Positions 41,591-52,631 of a DNA stretch of 64,000 nt are shown piece by piece; the first letter of the stretch is position 1; each line of letters opens with the position of its first letter. This stretch comes from Archivesica marissinica. Its lineage: Eukaryota > Mollusca > Bivalvia > Venerida > Vesicomyidae. The DNA lies in contig CM026395.1 of NCBI GenBank assembly GCA_014843695.1, forward strand, positions 48,900,557-48,964,556, in the 5' to 3' direction. Under the pieces are notes generated by a model. It saw only the letters and a list, made by a program, of their open reading frames with translations. It was not told the origin of the DNA and did not search any database. Position numbers and translations under genes: made by a program.

Positions 41591-43492
41591 GTGGACAATT
41601 TGTTGATTAAATTTATGTTTCGTAGCTTGTAGCATATATGTGCCCGTCATCATGCGGCCTTTTGTAATACCTTTTTGTTACGTCCGATACAGTCGAGTAT
41701 AGGGTTCGCCAGACTGAGTGGGTTACACCTATTTGCAGTCCTGCTTTGGCCAAGAACTTCAGAGCTGATTTATCGATAATGTCACCATTCAATTTATCAG
41801 TCCAGTAACTGTTAACAGCTTGTTTTACTTGTATTTTCCAACTCAGTTTAGTTGTTAGATGGTCCCTCAGTGTAGAGATATCTGGGAGTCCATATAGTAG
41901 TAGCACCTCAGCAACTCTATGGTAGAAGCTCAGATGACAATCTAGGTTTATAGCTATTTGCCTTTCGCTTAGTTTTTGGATGGTTTCGTGTTCACATGTT
42001 AGTATTTGAACAGAAAACTCAGCTGACGTTTATGGATTTCTGCTTCCACCGGCAGGGCTCCTAATAAGAGGTACACTATTCCAGTGGCAGTTCGGTCTGG
42101 AAGCGATTGCACTTTCCGCAGCATTTTCATATGGAACCTTGTTAACACTGATGTTTGCAGTAAAGTCAGTGGCAACACATCAAGCCCATACAGAAGCCTG
42201 GGGAGCACATAACATTGGTATATCCTGAGTGATACTGCTGGGTTAAGCCCGTTTGATCCGTGAAATCCGGTATTTATCAATGAGTACATAGTTCTTCTAG
42301 CTAGACTGAGTCTTTCGTCAATATTGATTTCGTTTTCCCGGGTTTCTGCGCGTAATATACCTAGATGAGTGGTTTTGCCACTGAGCATCAGTTCAGTTTC
42401 ACCAAGGGTCCATTCCAAGTCCGTTTTTCTATAGCGCGTTGTCTTATTTATAACTATGGCGTTAGATTTAGTTGGATGTATAGTAACTCGATCCTGTTTG
42501 GCATGTCGAGAGGCAACATCTAACATGCACTGTAGCTCCTCTTTGCATTCCGACATCAGGCACACATCATCAGCAACAGTGGGACACCCGATATAGGTAT
42601 TACCGATGGATAGTCCGAGTTCTTCAATTCATCCAGCACACTATTGATATATGTCTTATATAGGAATGTTGACAACACACCACCTTGTCGGACTCCTTGA
42701 AGGATATCGAAGCTAGGTCCAAGCTCGCCGAGCCGTTTCACACGTGATGATAGTCCAGAGTACATATTCTTAATTAAAGTCCATAGTGTTGGATGTATGC
42801 CACTTTCATATAACTTATCAAGAAGGATGGTGTGACAGACTACGTCAAATGCTTTCCGACTGTCAAGTGTAACTAGGAATAGTGGTGTTTTCGTGGTACA
42901 TTTCACTTCTGCCCTAGCCTCTGACACTAGTAATGCTGCCATTAGTGGTGAGAGTCCTTCCGTGAAACCAAACTGAAGCGATGACTGACTAACATTGGCA
43001 GATAATCTTGGCAGGAGTGTATATTCAAACAGTTTGCTCAGGATAGGAGTCACAGTGATCCCTCTGTAGTTGTCCAAATTACTTGCTTCTTTCCCTTTCT
43101 TAAGAACTGGAGTTACAATTCCTACTCTGAATGATTCTGGTACAGAAACTGAGATTTGTTTGAGACAATTTGGTTAAACATGGTGGTTATAAATGGCACT
43201 AAGGTATTGTTACTGGCTTTAAGCTGTTCTGCAACAAGTCCAAATTCATCAGCGGCTTAGCCGGAGTTTAACTGCTTTATTGCTGTATTCACGTCTCCTT
43301 CCGTCAGCGGTTCTATTTCTGTGGAATCAGTGTCACATATGATGGTGATCAGTCTTTCCTGCACATTAGTAAGTTCTAGAAAAGCTGTATCATATCCACT
43401 CTCCTTAGGGACGGATAGATCTTCAAGATACTTGGTGAAACAGTTCCTCTGTCCGCTCGATGCGTACAAATCGTCCCCATTCATGTGTATAC
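41591..43492 (-). pseudogene. LINE reverse transcriptase half (split by a transposon)
   Basis: This is the downstream half of the LINE whose endonuclease lies at 48998-50663. From 43488 leftward it reads HMNGDDLYASSGQRNCFTKY, EGDVNTAIKQLNSG (stop at 43257), AADEFGLVAEQLK, NLDNYRGITVTPILSKLFEY, LVTLDSRKAFDVVCHTILLD (first Asp), LQGVRQGGVLSTFLYKTYIN, VADDVCLMS (catalytic pair) and LNPAVSLRIYQCYVLPRLLY. A stop at 43257, frameshifts near 43160, 42556 and 41999, and loss of the usual Y/F before ADD show a dead copy. There is no RNase H; the layout suggests the CR1/L2 or a related group, tentatively. Confidence 0.8.
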
Positions 43493-44208
43493 GGGTGAAA
43501 ATTTGATTAGGTGCCTTTTGCTGTCCATTTGCATTTTCTTCCAGAAAAATTACTTTTTGATAATTTTTTGGAATAAGATCTCTTTTTATATCCATTAACA
43601 AGTAATACAAAAAATGTATAGTCAAATCACACTTTATTTTGCATTAATATCGAAGAAATAAATGTAGTGACCCCCTGTATTTTCGTATCTGGGAGGTGTC
43701 CTGAAACACCCCTTCGTTACTTCAACAGACCATCATCGTCTCACAGCGTGTCACAGCGAGCACATTCTTTGACGTAAGTAAACCACGGAAGAAATGTCAG
43801 CGATCTACTTAGTTATCAAACCAAAATTTCCTTTTTAAACTATTTTTAAAATAATAAACAAACTTGTCCAAAAAAATTAGTGTCAACACCGTTACAAATA
43901 TTTTCGTGTACGAAAAGAAAACTAACCATGTGATTTTAAAATTTTCGCGCCATACAAACTCTTCAACCTCCTTTTGTGTATTCCCGCCAACAACAAACGC
44001 CAAGCCGCGAACTGAACTAATTAAATCAGCCAAAACGTGAGTATATACAAAAGTTATGTTTATTATTTGTTACTTGCTCAGTTAGTACTTACCATAGCAT
44101 TATTTTGTTTTCCAGCCATGTTCAAGGAGGTAAACCCTTTCAGTTCCACCCGTTGTTATCATATTTCGCGATATTACAATGCAGTATAATGGAAATAATA
44201 TTTAAAAT

Positions 44209-44283
44209 TGTCCACACCGTTACGGTCGACACCGTTGCGAATATTGTTGTAACGGTGTTGATAAATGCGTAACGGTGTTGACA
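44209..44283. repeat. Cluster of TGTCAACACCGTTAC subterminal motifs (left)
   Basis: Four copies: 44209 (TGTCCACACCGTTAC, +), 44225 (GTCGACACCGTTGCG, +), 44249 (-) and 44269 (-), giving an inverted cluster. A fifth lies at 43881 (+). They lie between the left terminal repeat and the gene, where transposase-binding sites are expected. Confidence 0.8.
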
Positions 44284-44723
44284 TATGATCATAAACACGA
44301 AAACAGCTGTATGTTAGACTGTAACTTCATCGTTCATTGAATGATTTTGAAATAACTTGGAACATTTGTTCCCCATGGTGAAACGATGCGTCTCATGTGA
44401 CACGCAGGTCCCCCTTCCCACCCACGAACACCCCCCAAATTGACAATGGGGGCACATGTGTCCCATGGACCCAGCTTCCAGTTAATAAGTTATTTTTCTC
44501 TTTTTACAGGCTATAGATGATGATTCCTTAAAAGGAAATCCTGTTAAAACAAGAAAATAAAGTGCTGTGGTATTAGACTTGCAGGGAGATAAGGAAATCC
44601 TTACACATGCACCACCTAGCAGACGATATTGACAAACGAAATCGAGTATCAGTGGTACGAATATTGGGTGTTGGAGTTCTTTAGAGAATCGGACAAGCTA
44701 GAGTACTTGAAGAAAGTAATAAA

Positions 44724-47405
44724 ATGGCGCTTTCCGCCGCAGAACGAATGCGAAGATATAGACAAAGGGTCAGAAGTAACCCCGACCAGTACAAAACGTA
44801 CCTAGACAAGGAGCACAAGAGGTGGAAAAAACGAAGGGAGGAAAATGTGTTGCCCCCGTTAGTAAACGACTTATCTGAAAGATCACAACGCGTGAAACGA
44901 AAAGAATGGAGAAAAAAGCAGAAACAAAGACGAACGGAAATAAAGAAAAGGGATGAGATTATCCGAAATCATTTAATCACTCCTCCAACGTCTCCAATGT
45001 CACCGAGAGCTGCTGAAAATAGTGATGAAAGCACCAGCAGGAGAGGAAGAACGAAAGTCAGGCGAGATAGGGCTAAGGCCTACAAAAAAATTCAAAAGCT
45101 CCAAGATGAACTTTTTAAGAAAACGAAAGAGGCTGACAAGCACAGAAAAAGGTATGACAGATTAAAGAACAAGTTGAAGAATAAAGGTAAAGCAAAGGGC
45201 AAACCCACAGATGTCCAATTTCCTATTTTGAGAAAAAGTAAATTGCGTGGCAAATTGCGGCAACAACTGATATTACACTGTGTTGTTGCGCAACAACTGA
45301 GGCGCAAAATGAAAGAGACCAAATCTCTGGAGTTAAAGCAAGTCATCTCGAGTGTTGTCACTGCCAAGTTACTGAAGAAATACAAGGTCATGAACCTGGC
45401 CAATGAACTGTTAGGGATATCACAGAAAAGGTTACGGTATAATAGTATAAATTCAAGGGGTAATCAGATTAGAAGGAAAACATACAGAAATGCTGTTAGT
45501 AGTGCAGTCAGAGAAAGGGTAGTAAAGTTCTTCGAAGAAGATATTAACAGTAGGTTACTTCCTGGAAAAAGAGATACCATAACAAGAAATAAAGTAAAAA
45601 AGCAAAAGAGGATTTTAACAGATAGTGTTAAAAACCTGCACAAGAAATTTCTAAAGGAACATGAAGATGTCAGGAAAATTTCGTATTCGATGTTTTGTAA
45701 GTTACGCCCATTTTGGGTTTGTGATCCGACTTGTGCAAGCAGGGACACGTGTACATGTAAATTACATGCAAATGTGGACTTCATGTTTTTCCGCCTTAAA
45801 CAGCACAGTGTCTTAATAGCTAGCACCCTTAAGGAAGCGTGTGAAAGTTTGTGTTGTGAAACAATAACGAAGGAGTGCATGTACAGGGAGTGCGACATGT
45901 GCAAAGAAAAATCTCTTATGACCCATGTATATGAAGAAGGTATGCAGGTATGGGTACACAGTTGGATAAACAGACATGAGACTAGAATCATACAAAAACC
46001 GAATAAAGAAGCTGAAACCATAAACGTACAGGTCACTGTGAAGGATAAAATATATTGCACGTTAGAGACGCTCGTAGCAGATACAAATAAAATTCTGAAA
46101 GAGAAATATTGCAGACATGTGTATAATATTACACATCAGTACACTGAGCTTAAGCGCTTAAAAGAAAATATTTCGGAAAATGAAAGCATTATTCACATTG
46201 ATTTCAGTGAAAATTATGCGTGTAAGCTTAGCACCGAAGTACAGGGCATGCATTTCGGCGCTTCCCGCAACCAGGTATCTCTCCACACGGGCGTCATGTA
46301 TTTAAAAGGCACTCCCCCAGATTCCTTTTGCACAATGTCTGAAAATACACGGCATGATCCTGCAGCAATTTGGGCTCATTTAGACCCAATCCTACAATCA
46401 CTAAAGCAAGAAAACCCAAGTGTGGACACCGTCCACTTTGTATCTGATGGACCTACAACACAATATAGGTCCCGTAAGAATTTCTATCTACTACAGGCCA
46501 AGTCTCAGAAGTATCAGTTTAAAACTGTCACCTGGAATTTTAGTGAGGCTGGGCATGGTAAGGGGGCCCCAGATGGTGTTGGGGGTGTAATTAAACGCAC
46601 TGCAGATCATTTAGTAGGCTACGGGAGAGATATCTGTGATGCGGAGAACATGTATGAAGCAATCAAATCCGAAAACCTGTCTGTCAGAATATACAAAATA
46701 CATCCAGAAGCAATATATGACATAGATAAAGAGTTGTCAAATGTAGAAATTGAGTCTGTGCCCGGTACAATGCTGCTCCATCAGGTGATCTGTAAAGACA
46801 ATGACCCCAAAGTACATGTTAAATCATTGTCCTGTTTTTGCACCAAGCATGGTATATGCACATGTTTTTCAAACAAATGCGTTATGTTAACCAAGCCACA
46901 CAAAAGGTTGGCAAATGATGTTACACGGTCTGTTTTGCCGGACAATGTAGCACAGTTTGCTTTGCCGGACAATATAGCAAAGTCTACGTTGCCGGATCCG
47001 GACAACATAGCACAGTCTGCTTTTCCAGACAACATAGCACAGTTTGCTTTGCCGGACAATATAGCACAGTCTGCGTTGCCAGATCCGGACAACATAGCAC
47101 AGTCTGCTTTGCCGGACAATACTTATAGTCCCTCCGTAGACATGATTGGGCAGTGGGTGGTGGTTGACTATGATGACCTCCCATATCCCGGTATTGTCCA
47201 AGATGTAGATCATTCTTCTTTCGAAGTTAAAGTAATGCACAAAATTGGGATCAATAGATATTTTTGGCCTGCCATGCATGATTGTATCTGGTACAAATTT
47301 GATAAAATTACAACTACATTTCAGGGCATGATACCTGTTACCAATAGACATATGAAAATGCCTCTGAGTCTCTGGGAAGCCGTCTGTACAAAATTTGATC
47401 TGTAA
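44724..47405 (+). CDS. DDE-type transposase of the 5.5-kb element, intact
   Basis: 893 codons from ATG (AAAATGG) to TAA, unbroken. Parts: a basic N-terminus (MALSAAERMRRYRQRVRSNP) with long charged helices to about 160; a Cys-rich zinc-binding region at about 330-405 (CDPTCASRDTCTCKLH, CCETITKECMYRECDMC); a catalytic-core candidate with IHIDFSENYACK (Asp about 493), HFVSDGPTTQYRSRKNFYL (Asp about 574) and WNFSEAGHGKGAPDGVGG (acidic residue about 606); a second Cys cluster (CFCTKHGICTC, about 704); a 10-residue repeat (about 733-798, LPDNIAQSA-type); and a Tudor/chromo-like end (GQWVVVDYDDLPYPGIVQDV). It presumably cuts at the terminal repeats. I know proteins of this shape from invertebrate genomes but cannot assign a superfamily. 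Confidence 0.85.
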   Translation: MALSAAERMRRYRQRVRSNPDQYKTYLDKEHKRWKKRREENVLPPLVNDLSERSQRVKRKEWRKKQKQRRTEIKKRDEIIRNHLITPPTSPMSPRAAENSDESTSRRGRTKVRRDRAKAYKKIQKLQDELFKKTKEADKHRKRYDRLKNKLKNKGKAKGKPTDVQFPILRKSKLRGKLRQQLILHCVVAQQLRRKMKETKSLELKQVISSVVTAKLLKKYKVMNLANELLGISQKRLRYNSINSRGNQIRRKTYRNAVSSAVRERVVKFFEEDINSRLLPGKRDTITRNKVKKQKRILTDSVKNLHKKFLKEHEDVRKISYSMFCKLRPFWVCDPTCASRDTCTCKLHANVDFMFFRLKQHSVLIASTLKEACESLCCETITKECMYRECDMCKEKSLMTHVYEEGMQVWVHSWINRHETRIIQKPNKEAETINVQVTVKDKIYCTLETLVADTNKILKEKYCRHVYNITHQYTELKRLKENISENESIIHIDFSENYACKLSTEVQGMHFGASRNQVSLHTGVMYLKGTPPDSFCTMSENTRHDPAAIWAHLDPILQSLKQENPSVDTVHFVSDGPTTQYRSRKNFYLLQAKSQKYQFKTVTWNFSEAGHGKGAPDGVGGVIKRTADHLVGYGRDICDAENMYEAIKSENLSVRIYKIHPEAIYDIDKELSNVEIESVPGTMLLHQVICKDNDPKVHVKSLSCFCTKHGICTCFSNKCVMLTKPHKRLANDVTRSVLPDNVAQFALPDNIAKSTLPDPDNIAQSAFPDNIAQFALPDNIAQSALPDPDNIAQSALPDNTYSPSVDMIGQWVVVDYDDLPYPGIVQDVDHSSFEVKVMHKIGINRYFWPAMHDCIWYKFDKITTTFQGMIPVTNRHMKMPLSLWEAVCTKFDL
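46920..47120 (+). repeat. In-frame ~30-bp repeat inside the transposase
   Basis: About six units of TTGCCGGACAATATAGCACA-GTCTGC encode LPDNIAQSA, two of them extended by a DP dipeptide. The frame is kept. It separates the second Cys cluster from the C-terminal domain, so it may be a flexible linker. Confidence 0.85.
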
Positions 47406-48997
47406 CTTGGAGATGTGTATCATTCAGTGAGTGTGCGATTGGACATCAGTACATACTAGTTACTAAATGTCTCCTTTGACATAAATCGTCGACATGTCTT
47501 ACAGTTGACCGTTCCGTTAAAATATCTAAATTAGTTGAAGTTCATGTTCTTATATTGTTCATATGTTAGTGATAATTCAATGTCGTGTCACAGACATACC
47601 ATTTCTTAACTTTGTAATGCTTTGTGTGTGTGAAAATCGCTAATGGTATATAGATATATATAATATGTCTTCAATGGTCCGTGAAGTTGCTACACATAAT
47701 CGCCGGGTCTACAACGTGTAACTGGTCTCAATAATCGTTAGTAATAGCGGTAAGTACTAAGGAGTAAGAGTCCCATACATTGTACATTTATACCACTAGT
47801 ACTACTTAAGGATTGCTGACACCAGTTACATGCTGTAACACAATTCGACTCGATGACAATGAATGGGAAATGCAACTGTTCTCTATGTGCCCATACTTTG
47901 CTTAAAAGTTTGTTATTTTGCTGTTGACTGTTATGTTACTTGAATTCATGTCCTATAAGTGAAGATCGAGTCACAACTTGTCATTTTGACTTTGTCCCGC
48001 ACTCACAGGCCCCGCCTTATCATGTTACAACATGGATCGCATCCCAGTAGTTATTGCCAGAGAAACACAGCCCATATTGTAACACTAGTACTTAGAATAG
48101 GAAATATGTGATCCACATTGTAACACGATATATAACACCCGGTGATGAAGTGCGTTTGATAGTACTCATTTACAGGGCAGTATATGAATGTCATTATTAC
48201 ATAATTATTTGCATTTCGTATAAATTAATGTTCCAATGGGATTATTATACATGACAGTAACATGTTTTGATTTTTTAGATTTCGAGAAATAAAATTGTTC
48301 TCGTTATTGCTGTTAATTATTACTACCTTTAGGAAAGAAGTCAACATGCCATACGAGTATATTAATATATTTAACTGAAATAATGCTATCCATTGCTACA
48401 TATTTGCAAAACCCCTTACTGTAGTGTCAACACCGTTACCGAACTGTCAACACCGTTACATGCACGCGTTACTCGATTTCTTATCAACAAGTACTAACAT
48501 TAAATCCAAAACATCTTCATTTCATTTACTTAGTGCAAATACCACCATATGGTGTTGTTTTCAAACGCATAAATTGTCATGTTTATAAGTAATACAAAAA
48601 CGAAGTTTTGTTTTCTTTCGCAAATGCATATGTCAACACCGTTACAGGCATATTAGCAATAAATTAGGAACAAAATACATGGAAACACTTGGTATATATG
48701 GTCATGCATGAAGCAACGATGTTATATATGTAAAATTCCGCCCAAATCATTTCTTATGATATTGTTTTAGCCATATTTATGTTCACTTGTCCGTAACGGT
48801 GTTCACATTTTGTCAGGTCGACACCCAGCATCTTGTTGCCATAGCAACCAAATGCTTTGCAATATTGCGTGGCAAAGCTAAATATATATACCCTTGATAT
48901 ATTACTGATTCACATGGATGTGAAAAACATCCATTCCTTTTAACTTGGGTTTGGATACATATTTATAACAAAGAGGCACCTAATCAAATTTTCACCC
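47406..48997. other. 3' non-coding part of the 5.5-kb transposon
   Basis: 1.6 kb without a second gene. AATAAA at 48288-48293 could end the transcript. Motifs TGTCAACACCGTTAC lie at 48425, 48445 and 48631 (+) and 48793 (-), the last 190 bp from the end. GTTGCCATAGCAACC near 48835 is a short palindrome. Confidence 0.7.
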
Positions 48998-50663
48998 ATA
49001 CACGCTGTGGAGTTAGCTCTACCATTTCTATTTCGATTAATTAATCTATAAAATAGTTCACTGGACTGGATTTCCATAATTTCAGCGTAGAAACTCTGAC
49101 GGTCCTTAAAATGTTCCTGTCTAATTTGTCTTCGGAGCTGTCTCTGTGCTTGTATTTTTTCACTTTGTAATTTACTATCAGTTCTTCCGCTATCAGCCCA
49201 TTGCCTATATTTGGTTTTTGACTGTTTCAGTAGTTGCATAACCTGCGGGGAGGCTTTCCAAGATGGACCTTTCAATTTTATTATCTTAGTGGGCACCGCG
49301 ACCTTTGTAGCGTGATCTAACGCACTATTCAAGAAGCTGACTTTATCGTCGACTGTTTGTAGCTCTAGGTACGGCAACGTTTCTAGTTCCTTTGATAATT
49401 CACACTCGTATCTCTCCTGGTTCATATTCTTCCACAGAAAGTTCCGAACGGTCCTCGACTTGCCCCTGTTCTTCACTTTAGTAATGTCAATATGGGTGCC
49501 TATTTTGGACTGTAGTGCGCGGTGACTTGACAGGTTAAGTCCAGTTCCTTCTATGATAGTACATTCTGACACTAAACTGCCCTCACTACTAACTATATAG
49601 TCAATTTGCGACATGGATGCCCCAAAATGATGCACACATGTAGGTGTGTCTGTATTCAATGACACATGTAGGCTATGCTCTGTAATGAACTGAGCTATCA
49701 GAGTATCGTGTCTGTTGTAGGGCCGCGGCTGTAGTAATGTACCATTGAAGTCGCCGGCGAGAACTACCTTATGACTGGAGCAAAACTGTGTCAATATATC
49801 GTGAAGAACGTCTAGACACTCGCGATAATCGGAATACGATTCCGTGGTAGAATAGTTTGTAGGTAGATACACACATATAATTAGCAATTTGGATTTTGCA
49901 TAGATTTCTATTGCAATCACTCTTTCATTACCACAGTCTAGGATGTTGACCGTACGTGCCCATTCTTTCGGCCATGCAATAGCCACTCCTGCTTTTCCTC
50001 TTGGTAGCCTATCCCCTGTGAGGTTGTCGTATGTGTCACTGCATCTAATACAGAGATCCTTATGTGGGAGAATATTTTCTAGTTCATGTTTCTGACATTC
50101 AAATAACCAGTGTTCTTGTATGCATAGTATATCATTGGATTCACCTAGTTGCTTAAGAAATAAAATGTTTGACTTGGCGCCTTCAATGTTCACAGTTGCT
50201 ATGCCTATAGTCTCGTCACAATTTCCTCTTGTAGAGTCGAGTCCGGAGGATTGTGTTTCACAGAGGGGATTACCAAAAAACGGACCGCAGCTTCGTTACT
50301 GTCAGTGGCCGTTGATTTCGATTCTCCTGAATTCACATGGATTTTTTCACATGAATTTTCATCGTCAATAATATGGATAATACTTTTATTCAGTGGGGGC
50401 ACATCACTGGATCTAGAGTCAGCGCTATTTGGTGGTTCAATAGGCCCACTATTTGATCTCTGATTTGAAGAGATTTCCGCCAGAAGACTTGGCTGTGGAC
50501 TTTGAGAGTCGGCGCAGTGTTCAGGTATAGTATGCGGCGGGTTAGCCTTTGTAGAGTTGCCCTTTCCGACCTTTTCTGCACGATGTCTCTGTGTGTTATG
50601 CCTTATTCCTGTAGTGTTTTCACCACTCACATGACGATGCCTAAGGGTATGCGTTATGTTCAC
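48998..50663 (-). pseudogene. LINE endonuclease half (split by a transposon)
   Basis: Minus strand. An N-terminal Ser/Pro-rich tail (from 50663, MNITHTLRHRHVSGENTTG) shifts frame at a T6 run near 50275 and continues as the AP-like endonuclease: IATVNIEGAKSNILFLKQLG, ILCIQEHWLF, GKAGVAIAWP, VVLAGDFNGTLLQPRPYN, SQIDYIVSSEG and the SxH end motif LSSHRAL. A basic linker reaches SELFYRLINRNRNGRANSTAC, where the DNA transposon is inserted; the reading continues at 43488. The endonuclease motifs look intact except for the frameshift, which could be an assembly error. Confidence 0.8.
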
Positions 50664-50839
50664 AACTTAGCAGATCTGTCTTGGTGGAACCCGATCGGTA
50701 ATGTTACGACAGATTACGGGTTTTAGAATATTTCGGGCCCCGGAGTATATCCGCCATGTTTACGTTTTTATTTAAAAAATAGCATATTTTGGATCTCATA
50801 CTGCTTCAACTAGACCACAGTACTGATAGCAAGTGCACT

Positions 50840-50858
50840 ATGAACGGGTTGCCGACGT
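50840..50858 (+). CDS. Possible first coding exon of the zinc-finger gene
   Basis: ATG 50840 opens MNGLPT and, after one extra base, meets GTAAGTTATC, a near-consensus donor. The phase (one base over) is exactly what the zinc-finger exon at 52324 needs, giving a Tyr at the junction. It is the first ATG after an in-frame stop near 50777. The region just upstream (GGGCCCCGGAGTATATCCGC, about 50735) is GC-rich and lies between this gene and the oppositely oriented LINE. A 6-codon exon is thin evidence, so the real start may lie elsewhere. Confidence 0.3.
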
Positions 50859-51134
50859 GTAAGTTATCAATGACGTTTACTGTATCGTATTTGGGGAAAC
50901 AACTTTCAAGATATTTGATGGAAAAGCAAATGGGAACAGGCCCCGGACTCTATTTCTTCTTCTTTCTATTACTCAATTTACTGTCCATCAAACACTCATT
51001 ATTATTGAGAGCTCAGTCTGTTGTGGCGGAAAGTAGACCATTTATATTTGTTTTGGTAGGAACCAGTATTCAATTGTCCAATCATGGAAGGATTGTGTAG
51101 CCTGACACCTAACGTGTTGCTTTTTTTATTTTAT

Positions 51135-51330
51135 ACAGATTTATTTAAGCTCGATTGCGAAACAAGTGTGACAACTTATATTGATCATTCCTGATGGAAT
51201 CCATCGACATTAATGAGAAAGCCAAGTTGGGATTTAAATGCCTTGACTAAGGGCACAGGCCACAATCATAACAGCTACAGTTTGGCATATACTCCTGGCC
51301 GTTCACACCTAAAGGCTAAAGCCTTCTACA
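51135..51330 (-). mobile_element. SINE family D, degenerate (in intron)
   Basis: Minus strand: GCCCTTAGTCAAGGCATTTA, ATGTCGATGGATTCCATCAG-GAATG and the tail CACTTGTTTCGCAATCGAGC-TTAAATAAAT. Confidence 0.6.
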
Positions 51331-51584
51331 CTCATGTGGAATTAGTATGTAGTTATTTTTAAAACTCTCTGTCTCACTTCATGAGGCTTTTAACTATCTT
51401 TAGCGCATTGCTACATCAATCTCCCAACACTCAATGCCAAGTATGACTGGGAGAAACTTGTCAAGGACAGGTTAAAAATCTCATGTAGTGAGACAGTGAT
51501 TGTTAAACAGAACTACATACTAATGTTGGAAACAGTCATTAGTGTTTACTTGAGTGGTACAGTGGCCAGCCGTTCAGCAAAAAT

Positions 51585-52110
51585 GGTTAGGCTGGGGCTG
51601 GACTGTACATAGTAGGGGAGGCAATTCCAAAGACGTATTGTTCGTGGGGAGAATTTATATGGAACTGGGTTCGGGATTGTGGAATTAGGTTGTTAGATGG
51701 TTGTGGTCGACACATGCCAAGTTTATGTCTGACTTTGTATAGGTAGACTGATGATTGTATGAGTCGATATTCAAGTCGGGGAATCAATCAAATTTGTTAA
51801 AATGCTTACAAGTATAGTTATTGAAGATATAGCGTGCAGCTGATCTTTGCACTTTTTCTGCTTTATATGTAAGATATTTTGCAAGGTGTGCCAGATAGTT
51901 GAGGGATACTCAAGTTGGGAATGAACATATATGTTATAAGCGTTTTCTTTGACCTTCATTTTACTGGTCTTCACGTTCCTTTTAATGACAGAGATTTGTA
52001 ACTTTCGAGGAGATGTGTATATGGGGAGACCAGTTTAAATCTTTAATACTAATTGTAACACCTAGATATGTAGGAGCATCGTTGACTTTAGTAGAATGTT
52101 GTGGAGTGTG
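51585..52110 (-). pseudogene. LINE 3' fragment (in intron)
   Basis: Minus strand, several frames: DAPTYLGVTISIKDLNWSPH (about 52090-52030), ENAYNIYVHSQLEYPSTIWH (about 51950-51890), then LEYRLIQSSVYLYKVRHKLG and LIPQSRTQFHINSP (about 51770-51650). This is the thumb and C-terminal part of a non-LTR polyprotein, with at least three frameshifts, and comes from a different family than the LINE at 41591-50663. Confidence 0.7.
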
Positions 52111-52323
52111 TAAGGAAAATGTGTGGTTTTCTTTTGCGAGTAATTCTCAGCACCTCATACGCTTAGTACTGGTTAACCGCATAACTCTGCTACGTCTGCT
52201 GAGGAAGTGTTTATATACATACTGTATGTTCTATTTTTATCAACATGCCATTATGTCACCGTGTATGTTCACAATCGTGTATATAGATTAAAATTTGTAT
52301 AATATAGAAATTGTGTGTTACAG

Positions 52324-52436
52324 ATGAAGATGCCGACATTCATATATGTGGTATGTGTCGTGCACAATTCAGTGATGTAGAAGTGTTTATTCAACACAAG
52401 AAACATAAATGCCCTGTACGACTGGCGAGACAACAG
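52324..52436 (+). CDS. C2H2 zinc-finger exon of an E4F1/ZNF341-like gene
   Basis: An acceptor (GTGTGTTACAG, AG at 52322-52323) and a donor (CAACAG/GTTTGT) bound 113 bp encoding EDADIHICGMCRAQFSDVEV and FIQHKKHKCPVRLARQQ. C-x2-C and H-x4-C with the right spacing form one C2H2/C2HC-type finger. The acidic lead-in followed by IH.CG.C...F...E.F.QHK resembles the isolated N-terminal finger of E4F1, and more weakly that of ZNF341, both nuclear transcription factors with further fingers downstream. The exon enters with one base over and leaves in phase 0, matching the exon at 55174. Family assignment is from motif similarity only. Confidence 0.7.
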
Positions 52437-52631
52437 GTTTGTTACAACTTTCTGTGCTATATACTGAAGAGTGCCGTGATCACTGAAGATGATGTCCGCA
52501 GAGCTGTAACTCCTCGCTTAAGCATATATATATATATATATATCTTTAAACTAGAGGATAGTACTGGGAGGATGCAATCACTCTCGCTGGTATTTCACAC
52601 AAGAACAAATGCTTGATTTTACAGTGATGTA

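Larger units (their letters stand above)
43493..48997 (+). mobile_element. Complete 5.5-kb DNA transposon with 4-bp target duplication, superfamily uncertain
   Basis: The left end GGGTGAAAATTTGATTAGGT-GCC (43493) is exactly repeated in inverse at the right end (48975-48997), with the same ATAC outside each end (43489-43492 and 48998-49001). Deleting the element plus one ATAC joins the flanking LINE in frame: RANSTAC then IHMNGDD. It carries one 893-codon gene, and nine copies of TGTCAACACCGTTAC or close variants lie within 900 bp of either end. The 4-bp target fits Sola, Chapaev or Ginger-type elements, but the protein does not let me decide. Confidence 0.93.

Noticed and set aside
41613..50193. 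Two independent LINE insertions on either side of the 5.5-kb transposon
   Set aside because: The coding sequence joins exactly in frame once the transposon and one ATAC are removed, so it is a single LINE.
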